Source of the DNA: Sphingobacterium paucimobilis HER1398
GTDB lineage: Bacteria; Bacteroidota; Bacteroidia; Sphingobacteriales; Sphingobacteriaceae
Length of the DNA stretch: 64,000 nucleotides
NCBI RefSeq assembly: GCF_000416985.1
Contig: NZ_ATDL01000015.1
Location: forward strand, 930,001-994,000
Direction of reading: 5' to 3'
Shown here: positions 40,726-48,626 of the stretch, piece by piece
How positions within the stretch are numbered: position 1 is the stretch's first letter
Layout of the letters: every line of letters begins with the position of its first letter
Made by a program: the position numbers and the translations under genes
The notes under the pieces: generated by a model
What the model was told of the DNA's origin: nothing
What the model saw: only the letters and a program-made list of their open reading frames with translations
Database searches by the model: none

Positions 40726-40798
40726 GGTGCCATAGCTCAGTCGGTAGAGCAAAGGACTGAAAATCCTTGTGTCGCTGGTTCGAATCCAGCTGGCACCA
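40726..40798 (+). tRNA. tRNA-Phe (GAA), copy 2
   Basis: Base-for-base identical to copy 1 over 73 bases. The 44-base spacer has no promoter box, so the two are probably cut from one transcript ended by the terminator at 40801. Confidence 0.97.
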
Positions 40799-40800
40799 CA

Positions 40801-40833
40801 AAAAAAGATCATCTGAATAAGATGATCTTTTTT
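40801..40833. terminator. Terminator after the tRNA-Phe pair
   Basis: A perfect 14-bp stem AAAAAAGATCATCT (40801-40814) with its complement (40820-40833) and a 5-base loop. The A-rich left side means it can also stop the convergent gene at 40856. Confidence 0.9.
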
Positions 40834-40855
40834 TGTTTGAGAAAAATCTATTTGT

Positions 40856-41809
40856 CTAGATTTTTCTCAAAATATTACGAACATTCATCTTATCCTTGTA
40901 GAATGTTCTAAGGTGAAGACCATCTCCATGCACTGTCCATATCTCTGTCGGTTCTACCCGCCCAATATAAGACAAGAGGTCAGACCAATCTATATGATCA
41001 GATATATAAAGTGATAGATCATTGTGATGCTGCAAACGCTTCCATCCTGAAGCAAAAACACGAATTACATTCTTGGCCCTGATGTAATGATTGAAAGTCA
41101 TAGGTGGCACCAAATACACCTTGTCTTTTCCTTCTTTCAAGGCCTTTCTTTGATAAGGTTCATACTTTAGCTTAACAAAGCCTAAATCGTCATATATACG
41201 ATGTAGGGGAAGCATACTGTGATGTAAAAAAACCGTTTTATTGGGACAATAGGTATTGAGAAGATGTGTCAGCCGTTGCGACTTTCCCAGAGCATAACAA
41301 CCGAGCATAATATGTGCAGGCTGTTCTCCCAACTTCTTGATCTCTGCTACAGGATCTGGATGAATGACACTGGGATCAGCGAAGGTGGTCTCCGTAATCA
41401 AGACATCAGTCTTGACATAGGAAATTGGTTCGCAGGTAGCATCTTCTTGTAACTTATAATCACCTGTATAAAGATATCTTACCCCTTTGAAGACCATCAA
41501 TATCTGAGCTGAGCCCAATATATGTCCTGCTGCAATAAAGGTGATCTCTACGCCACCTAAATCGAAACTAACATTAAATTCTTTCACCTCATAGACTGAT
41601 GCCTTCTGCCGCGCAAAACGATACTGCATAAATGCTGCTGTGGCAGCTGTGCAATAGACCTGCATATTGCCGGGAACAGCATGATCTCCATGTGCATGAG
41701 AAATTACAGCCCGCTGCACGGGTTGCTTGGGATCGATATAAAAATCTCCATACCGACAATAATATCCTAAAGCGGTTTCCACTAAAAAATCGTCAATTAT
41801 TTCGACCAT
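40856..41809 (-). CDS. Metallo-beta-lactamase/beta-CASP-like exonuclease family protein
   Basis: A 317-residue protein with the HAHGDH metal motif at 38-43 and further ligand stretches AAGHILGSAQILM (about 94-106) and YTGDYKLQED (about 114-123). The C-terminal half (VIRVFASGWKRL, ISDHIDWSDLLSYIGRVEPT, WTVHGDG) fits the ligase-associated DNA exonuclease/YSH1-like group that processes DNA or RNA 3' ends. No DNA ligase gene is next to it here, unlike the typical ligase cluster. Its start overlaps the end of coaE by 13 bases, so it is in the nusB-to-coaE transcription unit. Confidence 0.82.
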   Translation of the reverse strand: MVEIIDDFLVETALGYYCRYGDFYIDPKQPVQRAVISHAHGDHAVPGNMQVYCTAATAAFMQYRFARQKASVYEVKEFNVSFDLGGVEITFIAAGHILGSAQILMVFKGVRYLYTGDYKLQEDATCEPISYVKTDVLITETTFADPSVIHPDPVAEIKKLGEQPAHIMLGCYALGKSQRLTHLLNTYCPNKTVFLHHSMLPLHRIYDDLGFVKLKYEPYQRKALKEGKDKVYLVPPMTFNHYIRAKNVIRVFASGWKRLQHHNDLSLYISDHIDWSDLLSYIGRVEPTEIWTVHGDGLHLRTFYKDKMNVRNILRKI

Positions 41810-42405
41810 TCTCTTTCTAAAATCTGATTATGTATTTGTAATACTTGTGGCAGTAAGGGCTTGACCCCATCGTTTATTATAATGAACTGAGCGTGCTTTT
41901 CTTTTTCGGCTTCAGGCATTTGCTTATCTATACGCTTGATCACCTCTTCCCGCGATACATCATCGCGCTTCATAACACGATCTATACGTACCTCTTCGGG
42001 AGCTGATACTAGAATAAGACAATCCAGTTCCTTGTAAGACCCGCTCTCCACAAGTAGAGCAGCTTCTTTCAAACTATAAGGTGCTGTCTGTCTTTCAGCC
42101 CATGCCCTCCCGTGTTTTATCACCACGGGGTGTACGATAGCATTCAGAACGTGTAACTTTTCGCGATCCTCAAAGACTTGTAAAGCTAACCACTTTCTAT
42201 CTAATGCGCCATCTTGCTGGTAGACCTCGGGGCCAAAAGCTGCGAGCAATCCGTTTCGAATTTCTAAATCGTCACTCATCAGCAATTTCGCTTCCTGATC
42301 CGCATCATAAAAAGAAATTCCCATGGTCTTAAATATACGGGCCACGTAACTCTTTCCCGAACCGATCCCACCTGTTATACCGACTTTTATTCCCATACCT
42401 ATCAT
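41797..42405 (-). CDS. coaE: Dephospho-CoA kinase
   Basis: A 202-residue P-loop kinase for the last step of CoA synthesis. The Walker A motif GGIGSGKS is at 12-19; DADQEAKLLM and HPVVIKHGRAW (mid) bind substrate, and LVESGSYKELDCLILVSAPE carries Walker B-like residues. The ATG overlaps the ybbR stop in an ATGA arrangement, which supports this start over the later ATG at 42396. Confidence 0.95.
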   Translation of the reverse strand: MIGMGIKVGITGGIGSGKSYVARIFKTMGISFYDADQEAKLLMSDDLEIRNGLLAAFGPEVYQQDGALDRKWLALQVFEDREKLHVLNAIVHPVVIKHGRAWAERQTAPYSLKEAALLVESGSYKELDCLILVSAPEEVRIDRVMKRDDVSREEVIKRIDKQMPEAEKEKHAQFIIINDGVKPLLPQVLQIHNQILEREWSK

Positions 42406-43394
42406 TTACGAACAAAAAAATCTACGTTTTGAGGTTCTATCTTTATTACTTTGACATAATCCGGCACCTTGGTCAAAAGAATGGGCAAACTCTTCACACC
42501 ATTCTCTTCCCAATTTTCTAAATCTACAATTGCCTCAAAATCCCGAGCGGTCCACTTACTGAAATCTTTTAAAGAAACCAACGTAGTAAGGGTCACTTTG
42601 CTCGGAATCGTCCTAACCGATGTATACCGTCTTTCATTTTCCACCTTAATGGGAATTTCGATAATTTTTTCTGTCAACTCACCAATAGGTATAGTCACTT
42701 CAGCAAAAGTCGGATAGATAGTGACATTCGTACGTTGCTTTCTGTTAATATTGGAGACAGTTCTAATATCCGTATGCACTTGCGTACCAAATACGCTATC
42801 CGTCTCTAAATATTCTATATTCGCTACATCTTCTAATGGTCCCGTGATGGTCACATACTCCGGATTGGTACGAGTAGCGCCGATAACGCCGTATTGCTTC
42901 TTGAAACCTATATGCATCGGTACCCGAACGGGGACTTTTCGTTGCGTCTGTTTAGAAAAGTCGAAATATAAAGTATCAGGACCTACACTGATAACCTGTT
43001 TGTCTATTGGAAACTGCCTGTTTATAAACCCTATTTGATTGGAAAAAACAATATAGTTTCTAGTACTCAAACTGCTAAGGTCTACTTGAATATTAGCCGT
43101 ATCTGGATTTAGGCGAGAGAGCAGTACATTCCAGCCACTCATCTTAATTCTTACACTGACAGTATCGGATTGCAAAGGATGAAATGCCCTTTTTTCTGGT
43201 ATATTGACGTACTCTATCCCGGCCTTAATGCTAAATGTATACTTATTCGAAACTGCGATCAACATCCAGGCCATAAAAGAGATAATAAGACATCGCAGAA
43301 AAATTGAAATCTTGCGACGCTGTATTTTATTAAATCTCCGTTGTTTCATATACGACAAGTTATCTTTTATTCGGACCATTATTTTTCCCTTCAT
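42402..43394 (-). CDS. YbbR-like domain protein
   Basis: A 330-residue protein with one N-terminal membrane helix (about 26-46, ISIFLRCLIISFMAWMLIAV) and an extracytoplasmic region of repeated YbbR-type beta units (FHPLQSDTVSVRIKMSGWNV; KVPVRVPMHIGFKKQ; YVTITGPLEDVANIEYLETD). YbbR proteins in other bacteria regulate diadenylate cyclase; in Bacteroidota the gene is commonly next to coaE and yajC as here. ATGs at codons 6 and 16 are alternative starts. Confidence 0.85.
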   Translation of the reverse strand: MKGKIMVRIKDNLSYMKQRRFNKIQRRKISIFLRCLIISFMAWMLIAVSNKYTFSIKAGIEYVNIPEKRAFHPLQSDTVSVRIKMSGWNVLLSRLNPDTANIQVDLSSLSTRNYIVFSNQIGFINRQFPIDKQVISVGPDTLYFDFSKQTQRKVPVRVPMHIGFKKQYGVIGATRTNPEYVTITGPLEDVANIEYLETDSVFGTQVHTDIRTVSNINRKQRTNVTIYPTFAEVTIPIGELTEKIIEIPIKVENERRYTSVRTIPSKVTLTTLVSLKDFSKWTARDFEAIVDLENWEENGVKSLPILLTKVPDYVKVIKIEPQNVDFFVRK

Positions 43395-43509
43395 TGTACA
43401 TGATCGGGACTGAGCAACACTAATCTATTCTTATCAAATGGATCGCTTATCGACACAAAGTTAATAAAACCCCAATGCAGTTCCTACAAGAAGCATCAAT
43501 TCAAAGAAA

Positions 43510-43535
43510 AAGGGCTACATTATACTGTAGCCCTT
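43510..43535 (-). terminator. Terminator between yajC and ybbR
   Basis: A perfect 10-bp stem AAGGGCTACA (43510-43519) with TGTAGCCCTT (43526-43535); on the minus strand a T-run follows, so it ends the nusB-DUF1573-yajC transcript and separates it from ybbR. Confidence 0.8.
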
Positions 43536-43565
43536 AAAGTCTTATAAACGCAAAATCGGCTTGTC

Positions 43566-43892
43566 TTAGTCCTTCTTCACCTCTGTATTAGCAGCACGTG
43601 ATGCGTCCAAAGATATCGCTGACTTATCGAAACGAATCCGAACCCCAGAACCAACATCAACCAAAAAGGTAGCTTCACTTACTTCAACGATACGTCCATG
43701 TATACCCGCTGTAGTAACAATCTTAGAGTTAACGTCTAGCTCCTGAATATATTTCTTATGGTCTTTTTGCTTCTTCATTTGCGGTCTGATCATGAAGAAA
43801 TAAAATACCACAACGATTAAAATCATTGGTAAAAAGCTCATGATTCCACCTCCTGCACCACCTGCAGCCTGTAAAAAAAATGTTGATATCAT
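43566..43892 (-). CDS. yajC: Preprotein translocase subunit YajC
   Basis: A 108-residue inner-membrane protein: one helix (about 17-36, IMSFLPMILIVVVFYFFMIR) followed by the YajC signature RPQMKKQKDHKKYIQELDVN and a beta-rich C-terminal domain (GSGVRIRFDKSAISL). It associates with SecDF in protein export. The secDF genes are not in view. Confidence 0.95.
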   Translation of the reverse strand: MISTFFLQAAGGAGGGIMSFLPMILIVVVFYFFMIRPQMKKQKDHKKYIQELDVNSKIVTTAGIHGRIVEVSEATFLVDVGSGVRIRFDKSAISLDASRAANTEVKKD

Positions 43893-43921
43893 TATTATTT
43901 ATTTAGTTATTGATTATTATT

Positions 43922-44374
43922 CTATTTTTCGACTACTCCTTTTATCTGCACTGTAGTAACTCTATTTTCAGCATTCGAGCTGACTGTTATGATCTTCTGC
44001 TGTGTCCCTACTTGGCCCAAGCTATTAAAGCTCACTTTAATCTCTCCCATCTTTCCTGGCAAAACAGGTTCTTTCGTAAAATCAGGTGTCGTACAACCGC
44101 ACGATGCCGAAACCTGTGACAATATAACTGGTGCGGTTCCTGTATTCTTAAATTTGAATATATGTTCTACAACATCGCCTTCTTTCACCTGACCAAAATC
44201 AAATGCAGACTCCTCAAATTGAATAACACCCTGTTGCTGAGCAGCGGTTGTGTCCTTGATAGCAGTAGTCTCAGGCCCATCTGTACTCTGATTGGTATTG
44301 TCTGTGTTTTGACTACCACAGCCAACCATCAATCCTACAACAGTTAATGCCAAAAGTGTTTTTTTTAATATCAT
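43922..44374 (-). CDS. DUF1573 family lipoprotein
   Basis: A 150-residue lipoprotein with lipobox LMVGC (Cys at about 19) and an Asn/Thr-rich linker (SQNTDNTNQSTDGPETT). The DUF1573 Ig-like domain follows: ESAFDFGQVKEGDVVEHIFK, then FKNTGTAPVILSQVSASCGC and a Gly/Val-rich end. The Cys pair CGC is the usual one in this family. Function unknown, presumably periplasmic or surface. It lies 3 bases after nusB. Confidence 0.88.
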   Translation of the reverse strand: MILKKTLLALTVVGLMVGCGSQNTDNTNQSTDGPETTAIKDTTAAQQQGVIQFEESAFDFGQVKEGDVVEHIFKFKNTGTAPVILSQVSASCGCTTPDFTKEPVLPGKMGEIKVSFNSLGQVGTQQKIITVSSNAENRVTTVQIKGVVEK

Positions 44375-44377
44375 AAG

Positions 44378-45325
44378 TTAATCTTTTAATCCTCTACCCG
44401 CCTTGCGAATACGCCCTTGCTTAGTCAAGTCGGCTAGAATCTTATCCAAAATACCATTAATAAATGTATTACTCTTTGCTGTACTGAATGCCTTAGACAA
44501 TTCAATATATTCATTTATAGTTACTTTCACTGGTATAGAAGGGAAATTTATAAGCTCGCTGATAGCCATACGCATCAATAACACATCCATTAACGCAATA
44601 CGATCTGCTTCCCAATTTTTTGTTTTAGCTGCGATTAGCTCTTGGTACTCTTCGGAGTAACGAATAGAAGTTTTCAACAATTCGCTGATAAACTCTTCAT
44701 CTTCATCCCAACTTGGTGTCAGATCGGCAAGCTTATTTTGTGCAGGATTCTCTGAACTAAAGTTTTTAAAAGTCTTTGCAACCATCGCTTGAAGAACTTC
44801 CTTATCAACGGACCAGTTTATAAACTTTTCTTCAAAAACCTGCTCGATATCTACAGACTTCAAAATAATTTTTTTGAAGATATACTTAATAATATCCTTC
44901 TCGGCATTGATACTGCGATCTTCTGATGCGAGATATTCTAAATATGCTTCGGAATCTTTAAGCTGTGCAAAAATAGAGCGAACAATCTCCGGATCGAACC
45001 CCCAAGACACCTTATACCTTTTAACCAACTCTAAATAAGTCCTGTTTTGACGCAGCGACTCAATGAAAGTATTGCTATTCAACTTAGCGGTCAGCATCTT
45101 ATCCTTTGCAGTGGGCAGAAACTTCGCTGCACGACTTTCCTGGTCCAACACCACGTACTCCGCCACTTCATCCAATAGGTTCAATGTCCAGATGTACATC
45201 TCATTGACCTCTTCCACATTTTTGAAAAGAGCCTTTTCAAAATCTTTAACCTGTTTATCTTCAGATAAACTGTACGCATAAAGCGTCTGCAATACCTTAA
45301 CCCTAAGGTGTCTTCTGTTTAACAT
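44378..45325 (-). CDS. nusB: Transcription antitermination factor NusB, long form
   Basis: A 315-residue protein, about twice the length of E. coli NusB (139). The family start is clear: MLNRRHLRVKVLQTLYAYSL, and the C-terminal half carries the conserved region (NWEADRIALMDVLLMRMAIS, INEYIELSKAFSTAKSNTFI, NGILDKILADL). The central ~120 residues (about 60-180) are an insertion typical of Bacteroidota NusB. It acts with NusA/E/G in rRNA antitermination. Confidence 0.93.
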   Translation of the reverse strand: MLNRRHLRVKVLQTLYAYSLSEDKQVKDFEKALFKNVEEVNEMYIWTLNLLDEVAEYVVLDQESRAAKFLPTAKDKMLTAKLNSNTFIESLRQNRTYLELVKRYKVSWGFDPEIVRSIFAQLKDSEAYLEYLASEDRSINAEKDIIKYIFKKIILKSVDIEQVFEEKFINWSVDKEVLQAMVAKTFKNFSSENPAQNKLADLTPSWDEDEEFISELLKTSIRYSEEYQELIAAKTKNWEADRIALMDVLLMRMAISELINFPSIPVKVTINEYIELSKAFSTAKSNTFINGILDKILADLTKQGRIRKAGRGLKD

Positions 45326-45375
45326 AGTGTAATAAGAACGATAATTTTATAAGAACGATAATTTAAGAATCTACA

Positions 45376-46443
45376 CTATTTTCTAAGCTTAGCCATATCA
45401 GCGATACGTTGCTCAGCTAATTGTTTAGCAGCTTGGAATGTAGTCATATTTTCTTCTCTAGACGTTTGTAATACATGGCGCGTAGCGCTGTATATATTGC
45501 GGATCAAAGACTCTGTCCGATCCGTACCATATCCCTCCAACTCGGAATAGCAGCTTATGAGCGCTCCTGAGTTAATTAAAAAATCAGGTGTATATAAGAT
45601 ATTGTGCTCTTTTAACAGCTCTATAGTACGTTCTTCATCTTTTAGCTGATTATTGGCCGAACCTGCAATAATCTTACAACGCATCTTTGGTACAGTATCC
45701 GGATTGACCGTACCTCCTAAAGCACATGGTGCATAAACATCCACATCCAGTTCATAGCTCGTTGCATACTGTATAGGTTCAGCTTTGTATTTAGCAGCAA
45801 CTTTCATCTTACGTTCTTCAGTCATGTCGGATACATACACGCGGGCATTCTCTGCACGCAACATAGATACTAACTGCTCTCCCACAGAACCCACCCCTTG
45901 AACCGCAATCTTACGCCCCGCTAAGGAGTCGTCTCCATAAAGCTCTTTAATAGAGGCTTTGATACCATAGAAAACACCACGGGCAGCAAATACGGTCGTA
46001 TCTCCTCCTCCATTCATCGAAGTAGGGAGTCCGGCTACAAAATCGGTTTCAGCATGAATGTATTCTAAATCTCTTTGCGTAGTACCTACATCGATCGACG
46101 CAATAAAATTACCGCTTAAGCCCTTGACAAACTTTCCAAAACGACGCATAAGAACTTCTGATTTTTCGGTACGATTATTACCGATAATAACAGCACACCC
46201 TCCGCCAAGATTTAATCCCGCTAGGGAAGACTTGTATGTAATAGCCTTAGATAGACGCAATGCATCTTCGATAGCCTCTTCCTCGGACTCATAGGGTAGC
46301 ATTCTAACTCCCCCTATAGCCGGACCTAAAGTCGTATCGTGTATAGCAATGATGGCCTTTAGACCGACCGATGGATCATTACAAAAAAACAGATTCTGAT
46401 GTTCTGAAGAAGCCATCAAATTGAAAAGCGAAGCGTTTTGCAT
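45376..46443 (-). CDS. Leucine/valine dehydrogenase-like protein with catalytic Lys replaced by Cys
   Basis: A 355-residue protein of the Glu/Leu/Phe/Val dehydrogenase family. The first substrate-binding Lys is present (ITYK71), but in the next block LAGLNLGGGCAVIIG the position that is Lys80 in Bacillus leucine dehydrogenase (GGGK) is Cys83; the spacing from K71 is the usual 12 residues. The conserved SIDVGTTQRD Asp and the NAD-binding GVGSVGEQL (about 190-198) are intact. It may be a paralogue without normal dehydrogenase activity, or a family member with a different chemistry. It is divergent from the ABC exporter gene. Confidence 0.85.
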   Translation of the reverse strand: MQNASLFNLMASSEHQNLFFCNDPSVGLKAIIAIHDTTLGPAIGGVRMLPYESEEEAIEDALRLSKAITYKSSLAGLNLGGGCAVIIGNNRTEKSEVLMRRFGKFVKGLSGNFIASIDVGTTQRDLEYIHAETDFVAGLPTSMNGGGDTTVFAARGVFYGIKASIKELYGDDSLAGRKIAVQGVGSVGEQLVSMLRAENARVYVSDMTEERKMKVAAKYKAEPIQYATSYELDVDVYAPCALGGTVNPDTVPKMRCKIIAGSANNQLKDEERTIELLKEHNILYTPDFLINSGALISCYSELEGYGTDRTESLIRNIYSATRHVLQTSREENMTTFQAAKQLAEQRIADMAKLRK

Positions 46444-46483
46444 ATCAAAAAAAATAATTCAAAAACTATCCTAAAAAGCTTCA

Positions 46484-46491
46484 CAAAAATA
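46484..46491 (-). promoter_or_regulatory. Possible -7 box of the leucine-dehydrogenase-like gene
   Basis: On the minus strand TATTTTTG, 40 bases before the ATG; no matching -33 element, in AT-rich sequence. Confidence 0.35.
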
Positions 46492-46595
46492 AAAAATTAA
46501 TTCGTTTTATCTGTTATTTATTGAAATATGTCGCTTTTACAGAATTATATGACGAATTCGCGAGAAACACCCAAAAGATATTAAATCGAAACCAT

Positions 46596-46603
46596 TACAT
46601 TTG
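46596..46603 (+). promoter_or_regulatory. -7 box of the ABC exporter gene
   Basis: TACATTTG fits TAnnTTTG and lies 15 bases before the ATG at 46619, leaving a leader under ~10 bases. No clear -33. Confidence 0.5.
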
Positions 46604-46618
46604 CAATAGAGACGCAAC

Positions 46619-48397
46619 ATGAAAGAACTATCCTACCTCAATAAATATTTCTACAAATACAAATGGCGCTTGATACCAGGTGTTATTTTTGTAATCATTT
46701 CTAATTATTTTGGGATATTACCCGCTAAAGTAATACGAGAAGCGTTTGATTTAGTCAAAGAAAACATAGATCTCTATAGACTATATGAGGGGTTTGATCA
46801 ACAAAGTCTGATTTACCAAGTATTTGGAAGTAGTTTGCTTTTCTTTGGTATCCTAGTACTGATACTTGCTTTGCTTCGAGGAATCTTCTTGTTCCTAATG
46901 CGGCAATCTATTATACTCATTTCTAGACATATCGAATACGATCTAAAAAACGAGATATATAACCACTATCAAGAGCTTGACTTTTCTTTTTTCCGGAAGA
47001 ATAATACTGGAGACCTAATGAATCGCGCTACAGAAGATGTCAACCAGGTCCGTAATTATCTAGGCCCTGCCATCATGTATGCGATCAATACCGTAACGCT
47101 GTCGGTGATGATCATATACGCTATGTACGATGTGAATCCCACCCTAGCAACCTATGCATTACTACCTATCCCTATTATATCATTAATCATTCTGATGGTC
47201 AACCGGATCATCAACAAACGTAGTACAAAAATCCAAGCACAACTATCAAAACTATCCTCCTTTGTACAAGAGACTTTCTCGGGTATACGCGTGATAAAAA
47301 CATATGCCAGAGAAGAACAAAAAATGGCTGAGTTTGCACACGAAAGCAATATCTATCGCGACACATCGCTAGATCTTGTCAAAGTACAAGCCATATTTTT
47401 CCCTTTGATTATATTCCTCGTAGGATTCAGCACGATAATCACAGTTTATATTGGCGGTATAGAGGTCGACAAAGGGACTATAACCGCAGGAAATATAGCT
47501 GAATTCATCATGTATGTCAACCAACTAACCTTTCCGGCTATGGCATTAGCCTGGGTTACGTCATTGATTCAACGCGCAGCTGCATCACAAAAAAGAATTA
47601 ATGAATTTTTAAACACAAAACCAGAGATTATCAGCGGAAACATCAGCGAGGAATTGACAGGGGATATCCAAATAGAAAACCTTTCCTTTACTTATCCCGA
47701 AACTGGTATACAAGCGCTTCGCGACATCAATATCCATATCAAAGCAGGGCAAACCTTGGCTATAATTGGTAAAACAGGTTCTGGAAAATCCACATTGGCT
47801 AATCTTTTATTACGAATGTACGATGCGGATCAGGGGCAAATAAAATATGATGGCAAGAATATAAAAGACTTAAATTTAAACAGTTTAAGGCATCAAATCG
47901 GCTTTGTTCCCCAACAGGTATTCTTATTTTCGGATACCATTGCCAATAACATAGCATTTGGATTAAATGAATGCGTTATCGAAAAAGTGGAAGCAGCGGC
48001 CAAAGATGCCGCCGTTTACGATAATATAGCCGCATTTGAAAAAGGATTTCAAACACATATTGGCGAACGGGGGCTTACCCTATCAGGAGGACAAAAGCAA
48101 AGGGTCTCCATAGCCCGCGCATTAATCAAGGACCCACAACTACTGATATTTGATGATTGTCTTTCTGCCGTGGACACAAAGACAGAGGAAGAAATTCTTC
48201 ATAATCTAGGACTTATCATGCAAAATAAGACGACTATTTTTATTGCACATCGGATTTCGACAATAAAAAATGCAGACCACATCATCGTTCTCGACAATGG
48301 AAAGATAATAGAGGAAGGAAACCACAGAAGTCTATTGGCTGCTAATGGTGAGTATGCAGAGCTGTATGAAAAACAACTGCTGCAAAGCACGGAATAA
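46619..48397 (+). CDS. ABC-type exporter, fused membrane and ATPase domains
   Basis: A 592-residue half-transporter. About six helices fill residues 15-310; the nucleotide-binding domain follows with Walker A GKTGSGKST (about 385-393), the Q-loop FVPQQVF, signature LSGGQKQR and Walker B LLIFDDCLSAVD. The residue after the Walker B Asp is Asp rather than the usual catalytic Glu, as in MdlA-like or degenerate-site subunits of heterodimeric exporters. No second half-transporter gene is adjacent. The substrate (drug or lipid) is unknown. Confidence 0.92.
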   Translation: MKELSYLNKYFYKYKWRLIPGVIFVIISNYFGILPAKVIREAFDLVKENIDLYRLYEGFDQQSLIYQVFGSSLLFFGILVLILALLRGIFLFLMRQSIILISRHIEYDLKNEIYNHYQELDFSFFRKNNTGDLMNRATEDVNQVRNYLGPAIMYAINTVTLSVMIIYAMYDVNPTLATYALLPIPIISLIILMVNRIINKRSTKIQAQLSKLSSFVQETFSGIRVIKTYAREEQKMAEFAHESNIYRDTSLDLVKVQAIFFPLIIFLVGFSTIITVYIGGIEVDKGTITAGNIAEFIMYVNQLTFPAMALAWVTSLIQRAAASQKRINEFLNTKPEIISGNISEELTGDIQIENLSFTYPETGIQALRDINIHIKAGQTLAIIGKTGSGKSTLANLLLRMYDADQGQIKYDGKNIKDLNLNSLRHQIGFVPQQVFLFSDTIANNIAFGLNECVIEKVEAAAKDAAVYDNIAAFEKGFQTHIGERGLTLSGGQKQRVSIARALIKDPQLLIFDDCLSAVDTKTEEEILHNLGLIMQNKTTIFIAHRISTIKNADHIIVLDNGKIIEEGNHRSLLAANGEYAELYEKQLLQSTE

Positions 48398-48471
48398 ATT
48401 GCATACATCTCACGAAGATGTCGAACATAAACTAAAAAGACTCTACCTGAACAGGAAAAGTATAATCCTAC

Positions 48472-48501
48472 TTGCAACAGATTAATATTTTTATATCTTT
48501 G
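48472..48501 (+). promoter_or_regulatory. tRNA-Ala promoter
   Basis: TTG (48472-48474), 19-base spacer, TATCTTTG (48494-48501). Start near 48508, only about 5 bases before the tRNA. Confidence 0.78.
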
Positions 48502-48512
48502 CATCAGCAAAT

Positions 48513-48586
48513 GGGGAATTAGCTCAGTTGGCTAGAGCGCTTGCCTGGCAGGCAAGAGGTCATCGGTTCGAATCCGTTATTCTCCA
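48513..48586 (+). tRNA. tRNA-Ala (GGC)
   Basis: Acceptor GGGGAAT/ATTCTCC with the G3-U70 pair that identifies alanine tRNAs, D-arm GCTC..GAGC, anticodon stem CTTGC/GCAAG with loop CTGGCAG (anticodon GGC), discriminator A. The T-stem ATCGG/CCGTT has one T-T mismatch (positions 50-64). CCA not encoded. Confidence 0.95.
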
Positions 48587-48591
48587 CTAAT

Positions 48592-48624
48592 AAAAAAAGG
48601 CAGATTATTCATCTGCCTTTTTTT
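48592..48624. terminator. Terminator between tRNA-Ala and rhlE
   Basis: A perfect 14-bp stem AAAAAAAGGCAGAT (48592-48605) with its complement (48611-48624) around a 5-base loop. A-run on one side and T-run on the other allow both directions; it ends 2 bases before the rhlE stop. Confidence 0.92.
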
Positions 48625-48626
48625 TA

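Noticed and set aside
40609-40798. Direct repeat or CRISPR-like unit
   Set aside because: The repeat is two identical tRNA-Phe genes.
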